From positions 62,001 to 126,000 of the forward strand of contig JAWJLM010000002.1 of the NCBI GenBank assembly GCA_040191315.1: 64,000 nucleotides of DNA, in the 5' to 3' direction. Positions 9,841 to 19,278 of this stretch are shown in pieces. Source of the DNA: Bacillaceae bacterium S4-13-56 (GTDB taxonomy: Bacteria; Bacillota; Bacilli; Bacillales; JAWJLM01). Under the pieces are notes generated by a model. It did no database searches and was not told the origin of the DNA. It saw nothing but the letters and a program-made list of their open reading frames with translations. A program made the position numbers and the translations under genes. Numbering within the stretch: position 1 is the first letter of the stretch; the number at the start of each line of letters is the position of its first letter.

Positions 9841-11565
9841 ATGAAAAAGAAAAATTGGCTATTGTTAGTACTAGCTTTAGTTCTTAGCATGTTCTTAGCG
9901 GCATGTGGAGGCGATGATGAAGGCAATAATACTGCTAACAACGGTGGCGACAGCACAAATAACACAGCTGATAATGGAGAGAACAATACTGCTGATTCTG
10001 ACGGTCAAGTAGAAGAGCAAGTACTTAACTTCATGAACGGGGATACAATCCCAACTATGGACCCTTCAATTGCAACAGATACTTATGCATTTGAATTCCT
10101 TGGTGCTTCAATGGAAGGACTTTATCGTCTTGGACCAGATGCTCAACCAGTTGATGGTATGGCAACTGACCACACAGTAAGTGACGATGCGTTAACTTGG
10201 ACTTTCACTTTGCGTGAAGATGCTACATGGTCTAATGGTGACCCTGTAACAGCACACGACTTTGTATATGCATGGAGACGTGCGGTAGACCCAGCTACTG
10301 GATCTGAATATGGTCCTTATATGATGGGTGGAGTTATCAAAAATGCAATTGCAGTAAACAAAGGTGAAGTACCTGTTGATGAATTAGGTGTTAGAGCTGA
10401 AGGTGACTACACATTAGTAGTTGAACTTGAGCAACCAGTACCTTATTTTGAATCTTTAACTACTTTCGGTACTTTTCTACCATTAAATGAAGCATTTGTT
10501 GAAGAGCAAGGTGACCAGTTTGCAACAAGCACTGACACTTTACTATTCAATGGACCATTCTCTCTTGAAGCATGGGAAAACATTGCAGATAGTTGGGAGC
10601 TTCATAAACGCACTGATTATTGGGATGCTGAAAATGTAAAACTTGATAAGGTTACTTTCCAAGTAGTGAAAGATGTTCAAACTGGAATCGACCTTTATGA
10701 GCAAGGTGTAGTAGATCGTGCGGGTCTTTCTTCTGACCATGTAGATGTATATTCTACACATGAAGACTTCAGAACAATCGAGCAAACGGTCGTATTCTAC
10801 TTTAAGTTTAACCAAGAGCGTCTTGGTGAAAAGACTCCATTAGCTAATGTTAATGTGCGTCAGGCAATTTCAAGAGCGTTTGATAAAGAAGCATTAACTG
10901 ATGAAATCCTTAACAATGGTTCTATTCCAGCTAACGGACTCGTTCCTAAGAACTTTGTAACACATCCTGAAACTAAGGAAGACTTCCGTGACATCAATGG
11001 AGACCTTTCTGCATACGATGTGGAAGCAGCTCAAGAATATTGGGCAACAGCTCTTGAAGAGCTAGGAACTGACACAGTAGAACTTGAATTACTTGGTGAT
11101 GATAGTGAAACTGCTAAGAACATGCATGAATACATTAAGAACCAGCTTGAAACAAATCTTCCTGGTTTAACAATTAATCTTAAGAACGTTCCTTTTGAGC
11201 AACGTTTAGATGCTGATACAAACCAAGATTACGATATTCAATTCGCTGGATGGGGTCCTGACTATCTTGATCCTAACACTTGGTTAAATCTATGGGTAAC
11301 TGATGGTGGAAACAATATGATGAGCTATTCTAACCCAGATTATGATGCTCTTATCGATGCTGCTGCAACTGAGCTTGCACTTAAGCCAGTTGAACGTTTC
11401 GAAGCATTCTTAGAAGCTGAAAAGATCTTATTCGAAGATGCAGCTATCGCTCCTGTATACCAAAGAGCGGTTGCTCAACTTTGGAAGCCATATGTAAAAG
11501 ATATTCAAGTTAACCCATTCGGACCTGATTATGAGTATAAGTGGGCTTACAAAGGCGCAGAGTAA
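9841..11565 (+). CDS. oppA: Oligopeptide-binding lipoprotein OppA
   Basis: Extracellular substrate-binding lipoprotein (574 aa) of the Opp ABC importer. Residues 1-22 are a lipoprotein signal peptide with lipobox LAAC; residues 23-58 are a low-complexity Asn/Asp/Gly/Thr linker; the rest is the SBP family 5 domain with the typical LREDATWSNGDPVTAHDFVYAWRR-region (positions about 118-140). The ATG has AGGGGAGG upstream. It is separated from oppB by a 174-base gap containing hairpins, a common way to express the binding protein in excess over the transporter. Imported peptides include nutrients and signalling peptides. Confidence 0.93.
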   Translation: MKKKNWLLLVLALVLSMFLAACGGDDEGNNTANNGGDSTNNTADNGENNTADSDGQVEEQVLNFMNGDTIPTMDPSIATDTYAFEFLGASMEGLYRLGPDAQPVDGMATDHTVSDDALTWTFTLREDATWSNGDPVTAHDFVYAWRRAVDPATGSEYGPYMMGGVIKNAIAVNKGEVPVDELGVRAEGDYTLVVELEQPVPYFESLTTFGTFLPLNEAFVEEQGDQFATSTDTLLFNGPFSLEAWENIADSWELHKRTDYWDAENVKLDKVTFQVVKDVQTGIDLYEQGVVDRAGLSSDHVDVYSTHEDFRTIEQTVVFYFKFNQERLGEKTPLANVNVRQAISRAFDKEALTDEILNNGSIPANGLVPKNFVTHPETKEDFRDINGDLSAYDVEAAQEYWATALEELGTDTVELELLGDDSETAKNMHEYIKNQLETNLPGLTINLKNVPFEQRLDADTNQDYDIQFAGWGPDYLDPNTWLNLWVTDGGNNMMSYSNPDYDALIDAAATELALKPVERFEAFLEAEKILFEDAAIAPVYQRAVAQLWKPYVKDIQVNPFGPDYEYKWAYKGAE

Positions 11566-11617
11566 TAAAAGATAAAACTTTCTATTCCGAATTGAATTAG
11601 GATAGATAACATAGGGT

Positions 11618-11656
11618 AGGAGAGTATATGTCCGTATTGGAGTATGCTCTCTTTTG
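11618..11656 (+). terminator. Partial terminator/attenuator between oppA and oppB
   Basis: GAGAGTATA (11620-11628) pairs with TATGCTCTC (11643-11651), followed by TTTT. Probably leaky, allowing read-through into oppBCDF. Confidence 0.6.
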
Positions 11657-11739
11657 CCTGTTATTCTAAAAAAAAACTTACAAAAGACAATATTCTGTCA
11701 ATTACTACAAGATTTCGACAATAATCAGGAGGTGTTGAG

Positions 11740-12669
11740 ATGGCACGTTATATCCTTCAAAGAATCGTCTATATGCTGATCACACTATTTTTGATCGCAT
11801 CCCTTTCGTTCTTTTTAATGAAATTCCTACCTGGAACCCCTCTGAGCGCTGAAAACAAATTATCAGAAGAACAAAAAGAGATTGTATTGGAAAAGTACGG
11901 ATTAAATGATCCGATCCCTGTCCAATATATAAATTATCTAGGTGGATTAGTTCAAGGTGATCTTGGTATTTCCTTTCAGTTTGATAGTACCCCTGTAACC
12001 CATATTCTAGCTGGACGAATTGGACCATCCGCACAGTTAGGTGGGCAAGCCATGTTAGTTGGTACTATACTTGGGATCCTGCTGGGATTACTGGCAGCAA
12101 TAAGGCACGGAGGTTTTTGGGATTATACCTCAACCATTACAGCCGTTCTAGGTAAATCCATACCGTCTTTCGTGTTTGCTGGTCTACTACAATGGGTCTT
12201 AGCTGTTAGATTTGAGTTATTACCTGTTGGATTGTGGAAGGGCTTTGAATATTCTATATTACCGACAATTGCTCTGATGATCTTTCCACTAGCAACTGCA
12301 GCTCGTTTTACAAGAACTGAAATGCTCGAGGTTTTAGGATCGGATTATATTACGACAGCAAGAGCAAAAGGAGTAAATGAGTACGGAGTTGTCTTTAAGC
12401 ATGGTTTAAGAAATGCTTTAATTCCGCTTGTTACTATTTTAGGACCAATGGCAGTTAGTTTAATGACAGGAACTCTTGTTATTGAAAAAATCTTTGCTAT
12501 TCCTGGTCTTGGTGAGCAGTTTGTGAATTCTGTAATGGTGCTTGATTACCCAACAATAATGGGAACAACTTTACTATTTGCTGTCTTGTTTGTTGGTATT
12601 ATTTTGGTTATTGACCTCCTGTATGGCCTCATTGACCCAAGAATTCGACTTGCGGGAGGAGAAAAATAA
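11740..12669 (+). CDS. oppB: Oligopeptide permease, membrane subunit OppB
   Basis: The 309-aa permease has the canonical OppB/DppB start MARYILQRIVYMLITLFLIA and about six membrane segments. The EAA loop that contacts the ATPase is visible in TTARAKGVNEYGVVFKHGLRNAL (split here: TTARAKG and HGLRNAL, about residues 203-225). ATG preceded by AGGAGG. Partner of OppC in the inner membrane; next gene starts 2 bases after the stop. Confidence 0.95.
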   Translation: MARYILQRIVYMLITLFLIASLSFFLMKFLPGTPLSAENKLSEEQKEIVLEKYGLNDPIPVQYINYLGGLVQGDLGISFQFDSTPVTHILAGRIGPSAQLGGQAMLVGTILGILLGLLAAIRHGGFWDYTSTITAVLGKSIPSFVFAGLLQWVLAVRFELLPVGLWKGFEYSILPTIALMIFPLATAARFTRTEMLEVLGSDYITTARAKGVNEYGVVFKHGLRNALIPLVTILGPMAVSLMTGTLVIEKIFAIPGLGEQFVNSVMVLDYPTIMGTTLLFAVLFVGIILVIDLLYGLIDPRIRLAGGEK

Positions 12670-12671
12670 TT

Positions 12672-13817
12672 ATGGAAAATAAAAATATAGATAAAAATTT
12701 ATTCGTTCCCGCAAAGAAAAGAGATGATGAGAGTGATAAAATCTCTCGCCCAAGTCGTACATTTTTGCAGGACGTGACAAGAAGTATTGTAAGAAATATT
12801 CCTGCCATTTCATCTATAATCATTCTACTTATTATTATTATTATGAGTTTTGCTGGACCAAGCATGAATGATTATGGCTTTGACGATCAAGATTTATCAA
12901 GAGCAAAGTTGCCACCTCGAGTAGCAGCACTCGAAAACATTAGCTGGTTAGGTTTTGATGGAAAATTAGAGGGAACCTATGATGGCGATGATGTAGAAGA
13001 TGCAACAAAAAATGCCTACGCACGTTATAGTAATAAGGAAGAGTTTATTGAAATTGAAGTTTTAGATGAAGGTGATGGAACAAATGATTCCGCACAGGTT
13101 AAAGCTTCTTATGCTGTATATGAAGCCAAAGGATTGACAGATACCTATTTCTGGTTTGGAACGGATGGTCTTGGTCGTGACCAATGGACACGTGTTTGGG
13201 AAGGAACAAGAATCTCACTTTATATCGCCTTCCTAGCTGCGATAATTGACCTAGTTATTGGAGTTGCTTACGGTGGTATTTCAGCTTATTATGGTGGACG
13301 AGTTGATAACGTCATGCAGCGTATTATTGAAGTTCTTGTTGGTATTCCAAACTTGGTTGTTGTGTTACTGATGATAATTGTCTTAGAACCGGGTATTTTA
13401 TCGATAACCATTGCTTTGACGATAACCGGCTGGACTGGAATGGCCAGGATCGTCCGAGGGGAAATACTAAAATTAAAGAATCAAGAGTTTGTTTTAGCAT
13501 CTAGGACATTAGGTGCTCCTGATCGAAAGATTATTATCAGACACTTAGTACCGAACGTAGTTGGACTGATTATTATTAATACTATGTTCACAATCCCAAG
13601 TGCTATTTTCTTTGAAGCATTTTTAAGCTTTATTGGTTTGGGAATTACTCCTCCAGAAGCATCATTGGGATCCTTAATTGAAAGTGGTTTTGAGACCATC
13701 CGTATATATCCATATATGCTTCTATATCCTGCGATTATAATCTCTATAATCATGATCGCATTCAACTTATTAGCAGACGGATTACGTGATGCATTTGATC
13801 CTAAAATGCGCGACTAG
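12672..13817 (+). CDS. oppC: Oligopeptide permease, membrane subunit OppC with enlarged external loop
   Basis: The 381-aa permease is longer than the roughly 300 aa usual for OppC. After a cytoplasmic N-tail and TM1 (about residues 43-60), an acidic insertion of about 70 residues (about 75-150) precedes the conserved FGTDGLGRDQWTRVWEGTRI segment and the remaining five TMs. The EAA loop (ASRTLGAPDRKIIIRHL, about 275-291) is intact. The insertion would face outside, next to OppA. Starts 2 bases after oppB; the ribosome site GGGAGG lies within the oppB 3' end. Confidence 0.93.
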   Translation: MENKNIDKNLFVPAKKRDDESDKISRPSRTFLQDVTRSIVRNIPAISSIIILLIIIIMSFAGPSMNDYGFDDQDLSRAKLPPRVAALENISWLGFDGKLEGTYDGDDVEDATKNAYARYSNKEEFIEIEVLDEGDGTNDSAQVKASYAVYEAKGLTDTYFWFGTDGLGRDQWTRVWEGTRISLYIAFLAAIIDLVIGVAYGGISAYYGGRVDNVMQRIIEVLVGIPNLVVVLLMIIVLEPGILSITIALTITGWTGMARIVRGEILKLKNQEFVLASRTLGAPDRKIIIRHLVPNVVGLIIINTMFTIPSAIFFEAFLSFIGLGITPPEASLGSLIESGFETIRIYPYMLLYPAIIISIIMIAFNLLADGLRDAFDPKMRD

Positions 13818-13834
13818 AAAGGTAGGTGTTAGAT

Positions 13835-14896
13835 ATGTCAAAAATTTTAGAAGTAAAAGATCTACAAGTTTCATTTGACACCTACGGCGGTGAGGTTAAA
13901 GCTGTGCGTGGTGTAAATTTTGATTTAAATAAAGGGGAGACTCTTGCAATTGTTGGAGAGTCTGGTTCTGGTAAATCCGTTACAACCAAAGCATTAATGA
14001 AGCTTATTCCAAAGCCACATGGCTATATCAAATCTGGTCAAATTTTGTTTGAAGGCCAAGATCTAGTAAAAAAATCTGATAAACAGATGCAAAAAATTCG
14101 TGGTAAAGATATTTCTATGATTTTCCAAGATCCAATGACATCATTAAACCCAACGATGAAAATTGGAACACAAATCATGGAAAGCTTAATTAAACACCAA
14201 AAAATGAATCGTACACAAGCAAAAAAACGTGCAATTGAATTATTAGAGTTAGTTCAAATCCCTAATCCTGCGCAAAGAATTAGTCAATATCCGCACCAAT
14301 TCTCCGGTGGTATGAGGCAACGTGTAGTCATTGCGATAGCTTTAGCATGTAATCCAAAGATATTAATTGCGGATGAACCTACAACTGCGCTTGATGTTAC
14401 CATACAGGCTCAAATTCTTGAGTTGATGAAAGATATTCAAAAGAAAGTTGATTCATCTATCATCTTTATTACACATGACCTTGGTGTTGTTGCTAATGTT
14501 GCAGACCGTGTGGCAGTAATGTATGCAGGAAAAATTGTTGAAATTGGAACAGTAGATGAAATTTTCTATAATCCTAAACACCCTTATACTTGGGGGTTGT
14601 TAGGATCAATGCCAACATTGGATAGTTCAGAGGAAGAATTATTTGCTATTCCTGGAACACCTCCTGACCTGCTTCACCCACCAAAGGGCGACGCATTTGC
14701 TCCACGAAATGAATTTGCTCTTGAAATTGATTTTCAAGAAGATCCACCACTATTTCCGGTTCCGGGCTCAGATACTCATTTTGCAGCAACTTGGCTTTTA
14801 CATGAGTATGCTCCAAATATTGAGCCACCAGAATCCGTGAAGAAAAGAATGAAGGGTATTATGTCTTCATCTAGTGGTCTAAGAGGTGATGAATAG
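13835..14896 (+). CDS. oppD: Oligopeptide transporter ATPase OppD
   Basis: The 353-aa ABC ATPase has Walker A GESGSGKS (about 43-50), Q-loop [10 protein letters not shown], signature FSGGMRQR (about 158), Walker [13 protein letters not shown] and switch His in ITHDLG, plus the C-terminal OppD/F extension with [19 protein letters not shown] region that can carry cluster cysteines in some members (none obvious here). ATG at 13835 with AGGTAGG 9 bases upstream is preferred to a GTG three codons earlier. It powers import together with OppF. Confidence 0.95.
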   Translation: MSKILEVKDLQVSFDTYGGEVKAVRGVNFDLNKGETLAIVGESGSGKSVTTKALMKLIPKPHGYIKSGQILFEGQDLVKKSDKQMQKIRGKDISMIFQDPMTSLNPTMKIGTQIMESLIKHQKMNRTQAKKRAIELLELVQIPNPAQRISQYPHQFSGGMRQRVVIAIALACNPKILIADEPTTALDVTIQAQILELMKDIQKKVDSSIIFITHDLGVVANVADRVAVMYAGKIVEIGTVDEIFYNPKHPYTWGLLGSMPTLDSSEEELFAIPGTPPDLLHPPKGDAFAPRNEFALEIDFQEDPPLFPVPGSDTHFAATWLLHEYAPNIEPPESVKKRMKGIMSSSSGLRGDE

Positions 14897-15828
14897 TGAG
14901 CCAAGAAAAATTACTAGAAGTTAAAGGTTTAAAACAGTATTTTAAGACAGGAAGAAAAAGTATAGTAAAAGCCGTTGATGGTCTTACTTTTGATATATAT
15001 AAGGGAGAAACCTTTGGACTTGTAGGAGAATCGGGTTGTGGTAAGTCTACAACAGGTAGAACGATAATTCGTCTATATGAAGCAACTGAAGGAGAAGTTC
15101 TCTTTAAAGGTGAAAATGTCCAAGGTAAAATGCCTAAATCTGAATTAAAGAAGTTTAATCGAAAGATGCAAATGATCTTCCAAGACCCATATTCTTCTTT
15201 AAATCCACGTATGACAGTTATGGATATTATCGCAGAAGGTATTGATGTTCATGGACTTGCGAAGGATCCTAAAGATCGTCGAGATCAAGTTTATCAGTTG
15301 TTAGAGACAGTAGGTCTTGACCGTTCACATGCTAGTCGTTATCCTCATGAGTTTAGTGGAGGTCAACGTCAACGTCTTGGTATAGCTCGTGCCCTTGCTG
15401 TTAAACCCGAATTTATTATTGCTGATGAGCCGATATCCGCATTGGATGTATCCATTCAAGCACAGGTAGTTAATCTGCTTGAAAAACTACAAGATGAGAT
15501 GGACCTAACTTTTTTATTTATTGCCCATGATTTATCAATGGTAAAGTATATAAGCGATCGTATTGGAGTTATGTACTATGGGAGGCTTGTAGAATTAGCT
15601 GATGCAGATGAGCTTTATAAGAATCCAGTTCATCCGTATACCCAATCTTTATTATCAGCTATTCCACTACCAGATCCAGATTATGAGCGCAATCGTAAAC
15701 GTGTTCCTTATGATCCAAGTCAACATGATACAAGTGAAGTGCCTGAATTTAGAGAAATTGGTCCTCGTCACTGGGTATTGTGTACATCTAAGGAATTTGA
15801 ACAATACAAGGCAAAAATGAAACCATAA
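14896..15828 (+). CDS. oppF: Oligopeptide transporter ATPase OppF
   Basis: The 310-aa ABC ATPase has Walker A GESGCGKST, signature FSGGQRQR, Walker B IIADEPISALD and switch His IAHDLS. The GTG start shares its first base with the oppD stop (TAGTG), so translation is likely coupled. The C-terminus ends with the typical HWVLC segment of OppF. A strong terminator follows. Confidence 0.95.
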   Translation: MSQEKLLEVKGLKQYFKTGRKSIVKAVDGLTFDIYKGETFGLVGESGCGKSTTGRTIIRLYEATEGEVLFKGENVQGKMPKSELKKFNRKMQMIFQDPYSSLNPRMTVMDIIAEGIDVHGLAKDPKDRRDQVYQLLETVGLDRSHASRYPHEFSGGQRQRLGIARALAVKPEFIIADEPISALDVSIQAQVVNLLEKLQDEMDLTFLFIAHDLSMVKYISDRIGVMYYGRLVELADADELYKNPVHPYTQSLLSAIPLPDPDYERNRKRVPYDPSQHDTSEVPEFREIGPRHWVLCTSKEFEQYKAKMKP

Positions 15829-15833
15829 GTTAT

Positions 15834-15876
15834 AAGAGCTGTCCTAATTGAAATTCAATTAGGACAGCTCTTTTAC
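15834..15876 (+). terminator. opp operon terminator
   Basis: Nineteen-base perfect arms (15834-15852 and 15854-15872, AAGAGCTGTCCTAATTGAA and its complement) followed by TTTT. Confidence 0.95.
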
Positions 15877-15924
15877 TATCAGATTTTATAAGTTGGAGTG
15901 AAAAACGGAATTCCAGCTTTGTAA

Positions 15925-16220
15925 GACAATAAAGTATAAAATCTGTCTAGCTTTAGCGAAAAAGCTTCCTCGAGTAATCTTCGAAGTTTTTGCTCCGAGT
16001 AATCGCAGGAAGGAAAGCAACATAGAGTTATCGACTAGAGTCGGTTCCCTCCTCTCATTCGATAAGTCAACATCGATTCACTTTGTAAACCGTGTTTCCT
16101 ATATCTCAGAGGATCGCAGGCTAAAACCGCCACATCGTGTGGCAACGCCTACGTGACCCACATCCTGTGGGCCTCACCGCTTTACGTCGATGATCAAGGG
16201 CGCTTGCGCTTTTCTTATTG
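15925..16220 (+). repeat. Dispersed repeat family A, copy A3
   Basis: Runs from AGTATAAAATCTGTCTAGC to GGGCGCTTGCGCTTTTCTTA. It contains both internal modules: the CTTCGAAGTTTTTGC segment and the GACTAGAGTCGGTTCCCTCC...CCACATCGTGTGGC...CCCACATCCTGTGGG segment with several small hairpins. No ORF. Confidence 0.9.
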
Positions 16221-16292
16221 AAATGATTGGCGGCTACTTATAAAGTGTTTTTAGTTAATGTGTTCTCGTTATTGCGAACTCTTAGGGACGTT

Positions 16293-16518
16293 TTATCCCG
16301 CATGAACGAGTAGCCAACCATGAAGAAAACTTCACCAACAAGGATGAAAAAAATTTGCTTTATTTTCATGGGAGTAATACCCCACCTTAAGTCTTAAGTG
16401 AAACGAAAAGAGTAGGTGGGGAAAAAACGCCAGTAAATGTCCGATTGTTTCAAGGGCCTTTAGGTCATACCCTTGGGCGCTAATAATCAGTGGGGGGCGG
16501 CCAGTGATTGAAGTTTCG
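16293..16518 (+). repeat. Dispersed repeat family B, copy B1
   Basis: Starts at TTATCCCGCATGAACGAG and ends at GTGATTGAAGTTTC. Three modules in order: b1 (AACCATGAAG...TTTTCATGGGA), b2 (CCCCACCT...AGGTGGGG hairpin) and b3 (CCGATTG...CAGTGATTGAAG). This is the reference orientation used for the family. Confidence 0.85.
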
Positions 16519-16699
16519 AACTTCTACAGTTTCCAAAAAAAGGGCTAGTAGTCAACTGAGTACTCACATATACTGAAAAGGGGGAATGGAGCAGTCATAA
16601 GAGTGGAAGAGTGTTCATAAATATAAAGGAAAGCGAAGAAGGTCTCAAAAAACGCCGACTTGGATTGAATTTCCTACCCCATTTACGTATAAACTCCGT

Positions 16700-16705
16700 T
16701 ATAAT
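16700..16705 (+). promoter_or_regulatory. -10 element upstream of the putative glycosidase
   Basis: A perfect TATAAT 43 bases before the preferred ATG. No good -35 at the proper distance is visible, so the promoter may be weak or depend on another factor. Confidence 0.4.
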
Positions 16706-16742
16706 GGATTTACAAAATAAAAGTGGGAGCATGATGATACAT

Positions 16743-17978
16743 ATGGAGAAAAACATTTTACGAAAACTTTCAAAGTACGCCACAATCTTTTTAATAGGGC
16801 TTTCAATACCTTTTGTTGTACAAGCAGAGGAAAATGAGAATGCACAAGAAAAAGTGGTGAACTTCCATAGTGAGAGCATGGTTGAATTAACTGAAAAAAA
16901 GTTGCCAGATACTGTAGCTCGATTTGTCTATGATTCAGGATTAGATTTTGAATACCCTGAAGCTGTAAGAGGAATATACTTAACTGGTAATTCGGCAGGT
17001 GGTTCACGGCTTCCACAATATATTGATATGATTAAAAACTCAGATTTGAATTCTATGGTAATTGATGTAAAAGAAGATAATGGAATGCTCACTTTTAGAC
17101 CAGATGAAGATTCACCTTATTATGAAAGATCCAGAAATCTAATGAGCAATCCAAGAGAGATTTTGGAAAAATTAGAAGAAGAGCAAATTTATCCAATTGC
17201 CCGTATTGTAGTATTTAAAGATACTCAGCTTGCACAAGACAAGCCAGAATGGTCTTTCTTAGACTCTAGCGGAAAAGTTTGGAAGAATAATAAAGGAGAG
17301 TCCTTTGTAAACCCGTTTGTAAAGGATGTATGGGAATATAATGTAGGAGTTGCAAAAATGGCTGCTGAGTTGGGTTTCCAGGATATTCAATTTGACTATG
17401 TCCGTTTCCCAGAAGGTTTTGAAAGAAGAGATAAAGAGTTAAGATACAGTGAAGGTGATTACGTGGACTATGAAGGTGACAATGTACAGAAAAGGGTGCA
17501 GGCAGTTACCGATTTTGTTGAATATGCACGCGAAGCTTTAAAGGGCTACGATGTTGATGTATCTGTAGATATATTTGGTTATTCAGCAACGATCCCAGAA
17601 GCTCCTGGAATTGGACAAAACTTTACAAAAATCTCTGAAAATGTAGATGTTATCTCGTCTATGATTTACCCAAGTCACTGGACTTCCTATTTTGGTATTG
17701 CAAAACCCGATACAGAGCCATATAAGCTTGTTCAAGAATATGTCAAAGTAGAAAATGAACGCTTAGGAGAACTTGAAAATCCACCGACATCACGTCCTTG
17801 GATTCAAGACTTTGAAGCACCCTGGTTGTATCCGTCAGGAGTTCCTGTCTTCCAATATGGCAAAAAAGAAGTTGAAGATCAAATTCGTGCGCTAAATGAA
17901 GCAGGAATCAAAGAATTTCTAATCTGGAATGCCAACAACAGATATACAGAAGGTGTTGACTACACCCCGTTAAATTAG
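16743..17978 (+). CDS. Secreted putative glycoside hydrolase (DUF4015 type)
   Basis: The 411-aa product starts with a signal peptide (basic MEKNILRKLSKY, hydrophobic core, cleavage near VQA-EE at about 24). The rest matches the putative glycosyl hydrolase family DUF4015: AVRGIYLTGNSAG, MVIDVKEDNGMLTF, IARIVVFKD, the acidic barrel motif IQFDYVRFPEG (about residues 215-225) and ISSMIYPSHW. These form a TIM-barrel like core with acidic residues at strand ends; substrate is unknown, cell-wall polysaccharide is an inference. ATGs at 16731/16734 are alternative starts; the promoter-like TATAAT at 16700 argues against the longer upstream frame. Confidence 0.8.
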   Translation: MEKNILRKLSKYATIFLIGLSIPFVVQAEENENAQEKVVNFHSESMVELTEKKLPDTVARFVYDSGLDFEYPEAVRGIYLTGNSAGGSRLPQYIDMIKNSDLNSMVIDVKEDNGMLTFRPDEDSPYYERSRNLMSNPREILEKLEEEQIYPIARIVVFKDTQLAQDKPEWSFLDSSGKVWKNNKGESFVNPFVKDVWEYNVGVAKMAAELGFQDIQFDYVRFPEGFERRDKELRYSEGDYVDYEGDNVQKRVQAVTDFVEYAREALKGYDVDVSVDIFGYSATIPEAPGIGQNFTKISENVDVISSMIYPSHWTSYFGIAKPDTEPYKLVQEYVKVENERLGELENPPTSRPWIQDFEAPWLYPSGVPVFQYGKKEVEDQIRALNEAGIKEFLIWNANNRYTEGVDYTPLN

Positions 17979-17995
17979 ACAATGTTATAGGACAA

Positions 17996-18036
17996 AAAAG
18001 ATGATTCCTCATTAAATTTGAGGAATCATTTTTTTC
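17996..18036 (+). terminator. Terminator after the glycosidase gene
   Basis: ATGATTCCTC (18001-18010) pairs with GAGGAATCAT (18020-18029), followed by a run of T; A-rich upstream. Confidence 0.9.
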
Positions 18037-18110
18037 TATTGCTGTTTAATACCTTCATTAGTGGGTATATATAAAAAGGACTGCCTGATGCAGCCCCTTC
18101 TCTGTATCAC

Positions 18111-18296
18111 TTATTTTTTTGTCCCACCCACAGCTTTCCAATTGTTTTGGTAGGAACGACCTTTACCAAGATATTCTTTACTGTTTTTCTTTCCTATTAC
18201 CTTTGTACCAATTCCATTAACTATAACAGCTAAGAAAGCAGTGAGACCTATAACTAATAATGCGATAAGAACTGTATCAAGAATTAAACTTCCCAT
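18111..18296 (-). CDS. Small single-pass membrane protein, unknown
   Basis: A 61-aa protein with one long hydrophobic segment (about residues 4-30) and a basic tail (GKKNSKEYLGKGRSYQNNWK region). Start at ATG 18296 behind AAGGAGG; an in-frame upstream ATG lacks a site. I do not recognise a family. It is isolated, facing the glycosidase gene tail-to-tail. Confidence 0.6.
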   Translation of the reverse strand: MGSLILDTVLIALLVIGLTAFLAVIVNGIGTKVIGKKNSKEYLGKGRSYQNNWKAVGGTKK

Positions 18297-18564
18297 TAGC
18301 GATCCCTCCTTCATTATCTCTTTCTATATTCTATTGTAGAATATGTTTCATCATTTTTGAAGAGAATAAATAAAATAAAGTAAAATTTCAATCCATGGAA
18401 GGCTTCCCCATTGATTGATAGTACCTAAAGGAATGACCTAAGCGACTTGAATACGACAGTTACTTCTAAGAGGGAGGAGTCTTACGGAGACTTTCTCCTG
18501 AAAAATAGGAAAATTTTGCTATCTACCACAGTCCGCTGGGCTGTGGTATTTTCAATCTATAGAA

Positions 18565-18735
18565 ACCAATATTCTAAAACAAATATTTTTTGATAAACAC
18601 CAACATTGGGATGCCTTCAAAGCTAAACATGGAGATAAAATTCGTCCTGTCGTGATTAAGGAGGTTGAAAATTTTCCCGACTGTGGGTCTTTAGTGAATG
18701 CTCCTACTAAGAAATTCTTACACTTAACGAATTGA
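18565..18735 (+). pseudogene. Fragment of an IS91-type transposase N-terminus
   Basis: The plus frame encodes 56 residues beginning with LKQIFFDKHQHWDAFKAKHG and continuing KIRPVVIKEVENFPDCG, which I recognise as the N-terminus of IS91-like rolling-circle transposases just before their zinc-binding region. The frame then loses similarity and stops, so the rest of the transposase is gone. No start codon is intact. A hairpin (TACCACAG/CTGTGGTA, 18524-18548) lies just upstream and could be part of the old element. Confidence 0.65.
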
Positions 18736-18738
18736 GTA

Positions 18739-19116
18739 TCAATCAACTATTTGTACATTTTCAGAATCACGTTGAGGGGGAGATGAATCTTCTTGGCCTT
18801 TTTCTAAATCATAAATTACTTTAACTCTACTTCCTTTTTGTATTTTATTGTATAAATCTTCTTCCACACTAAAATACACCCCGTTTTTTTGCATGGATAT
18901 TTTTTTCAATTCTTCATCTGTACTCGACATTATTGTATCTTTTTCAATTTTAGGAACTACTAGTATTTGATAACTACTATTAAATATTCTCTTTAGCACA
19001 ACATAACCACCAAATTCACTTAGGTCTTTATTATCGTTTTGTTCGAGATTAGAACAACTAACTAAAAATATAGAACAAATGAATAAAAAAACAACAGATT
19101 TAAATTGTTTTTTCAT
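18739..19116 (-). CDS. DUF3221-type lipoprotein
   Basis: The 125-aa product has a lipoprotein signal peptide with lipobox LVSC (about residues 18-21), a short linker and a small beta-rich domain (about 36-105) resembling DUF3221 (YobA-like) lipoproteins. Start ATG at 19116 with AGGAGG upstream. Role unknown. It lies divergently from the broken protease gene in an AT-rich stretch not expected between opp and yjbC, suggesting acquisition. Confidence 0.65.
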   Translation of the reverse strand: MKKQFKSVVFLFICSIFLVSCSNLEQNDNKDLSEFGGYVVLKRIFNSSYQILVVPKIEKDTIMSSTDEELKKISMQKNGVYFSVEEDLYNKIQKGSRVKVIYDLEKGQEDSSPPQRDSENVQIVD

Positions 19117-19278
19117 CTTAACGCTCCTCCTAAATAATTTTGCTGAAATTTAATTTTACCATATTTTATAGTTATCATATAATTATTTGAAAAAAATTAA
19201 AAAAGTTACAAAATTTAGCAGGAATTAGTAATGAAAATATGGAACTCTAGAATTATAAATAATTAAGCAGGTTTTTCA

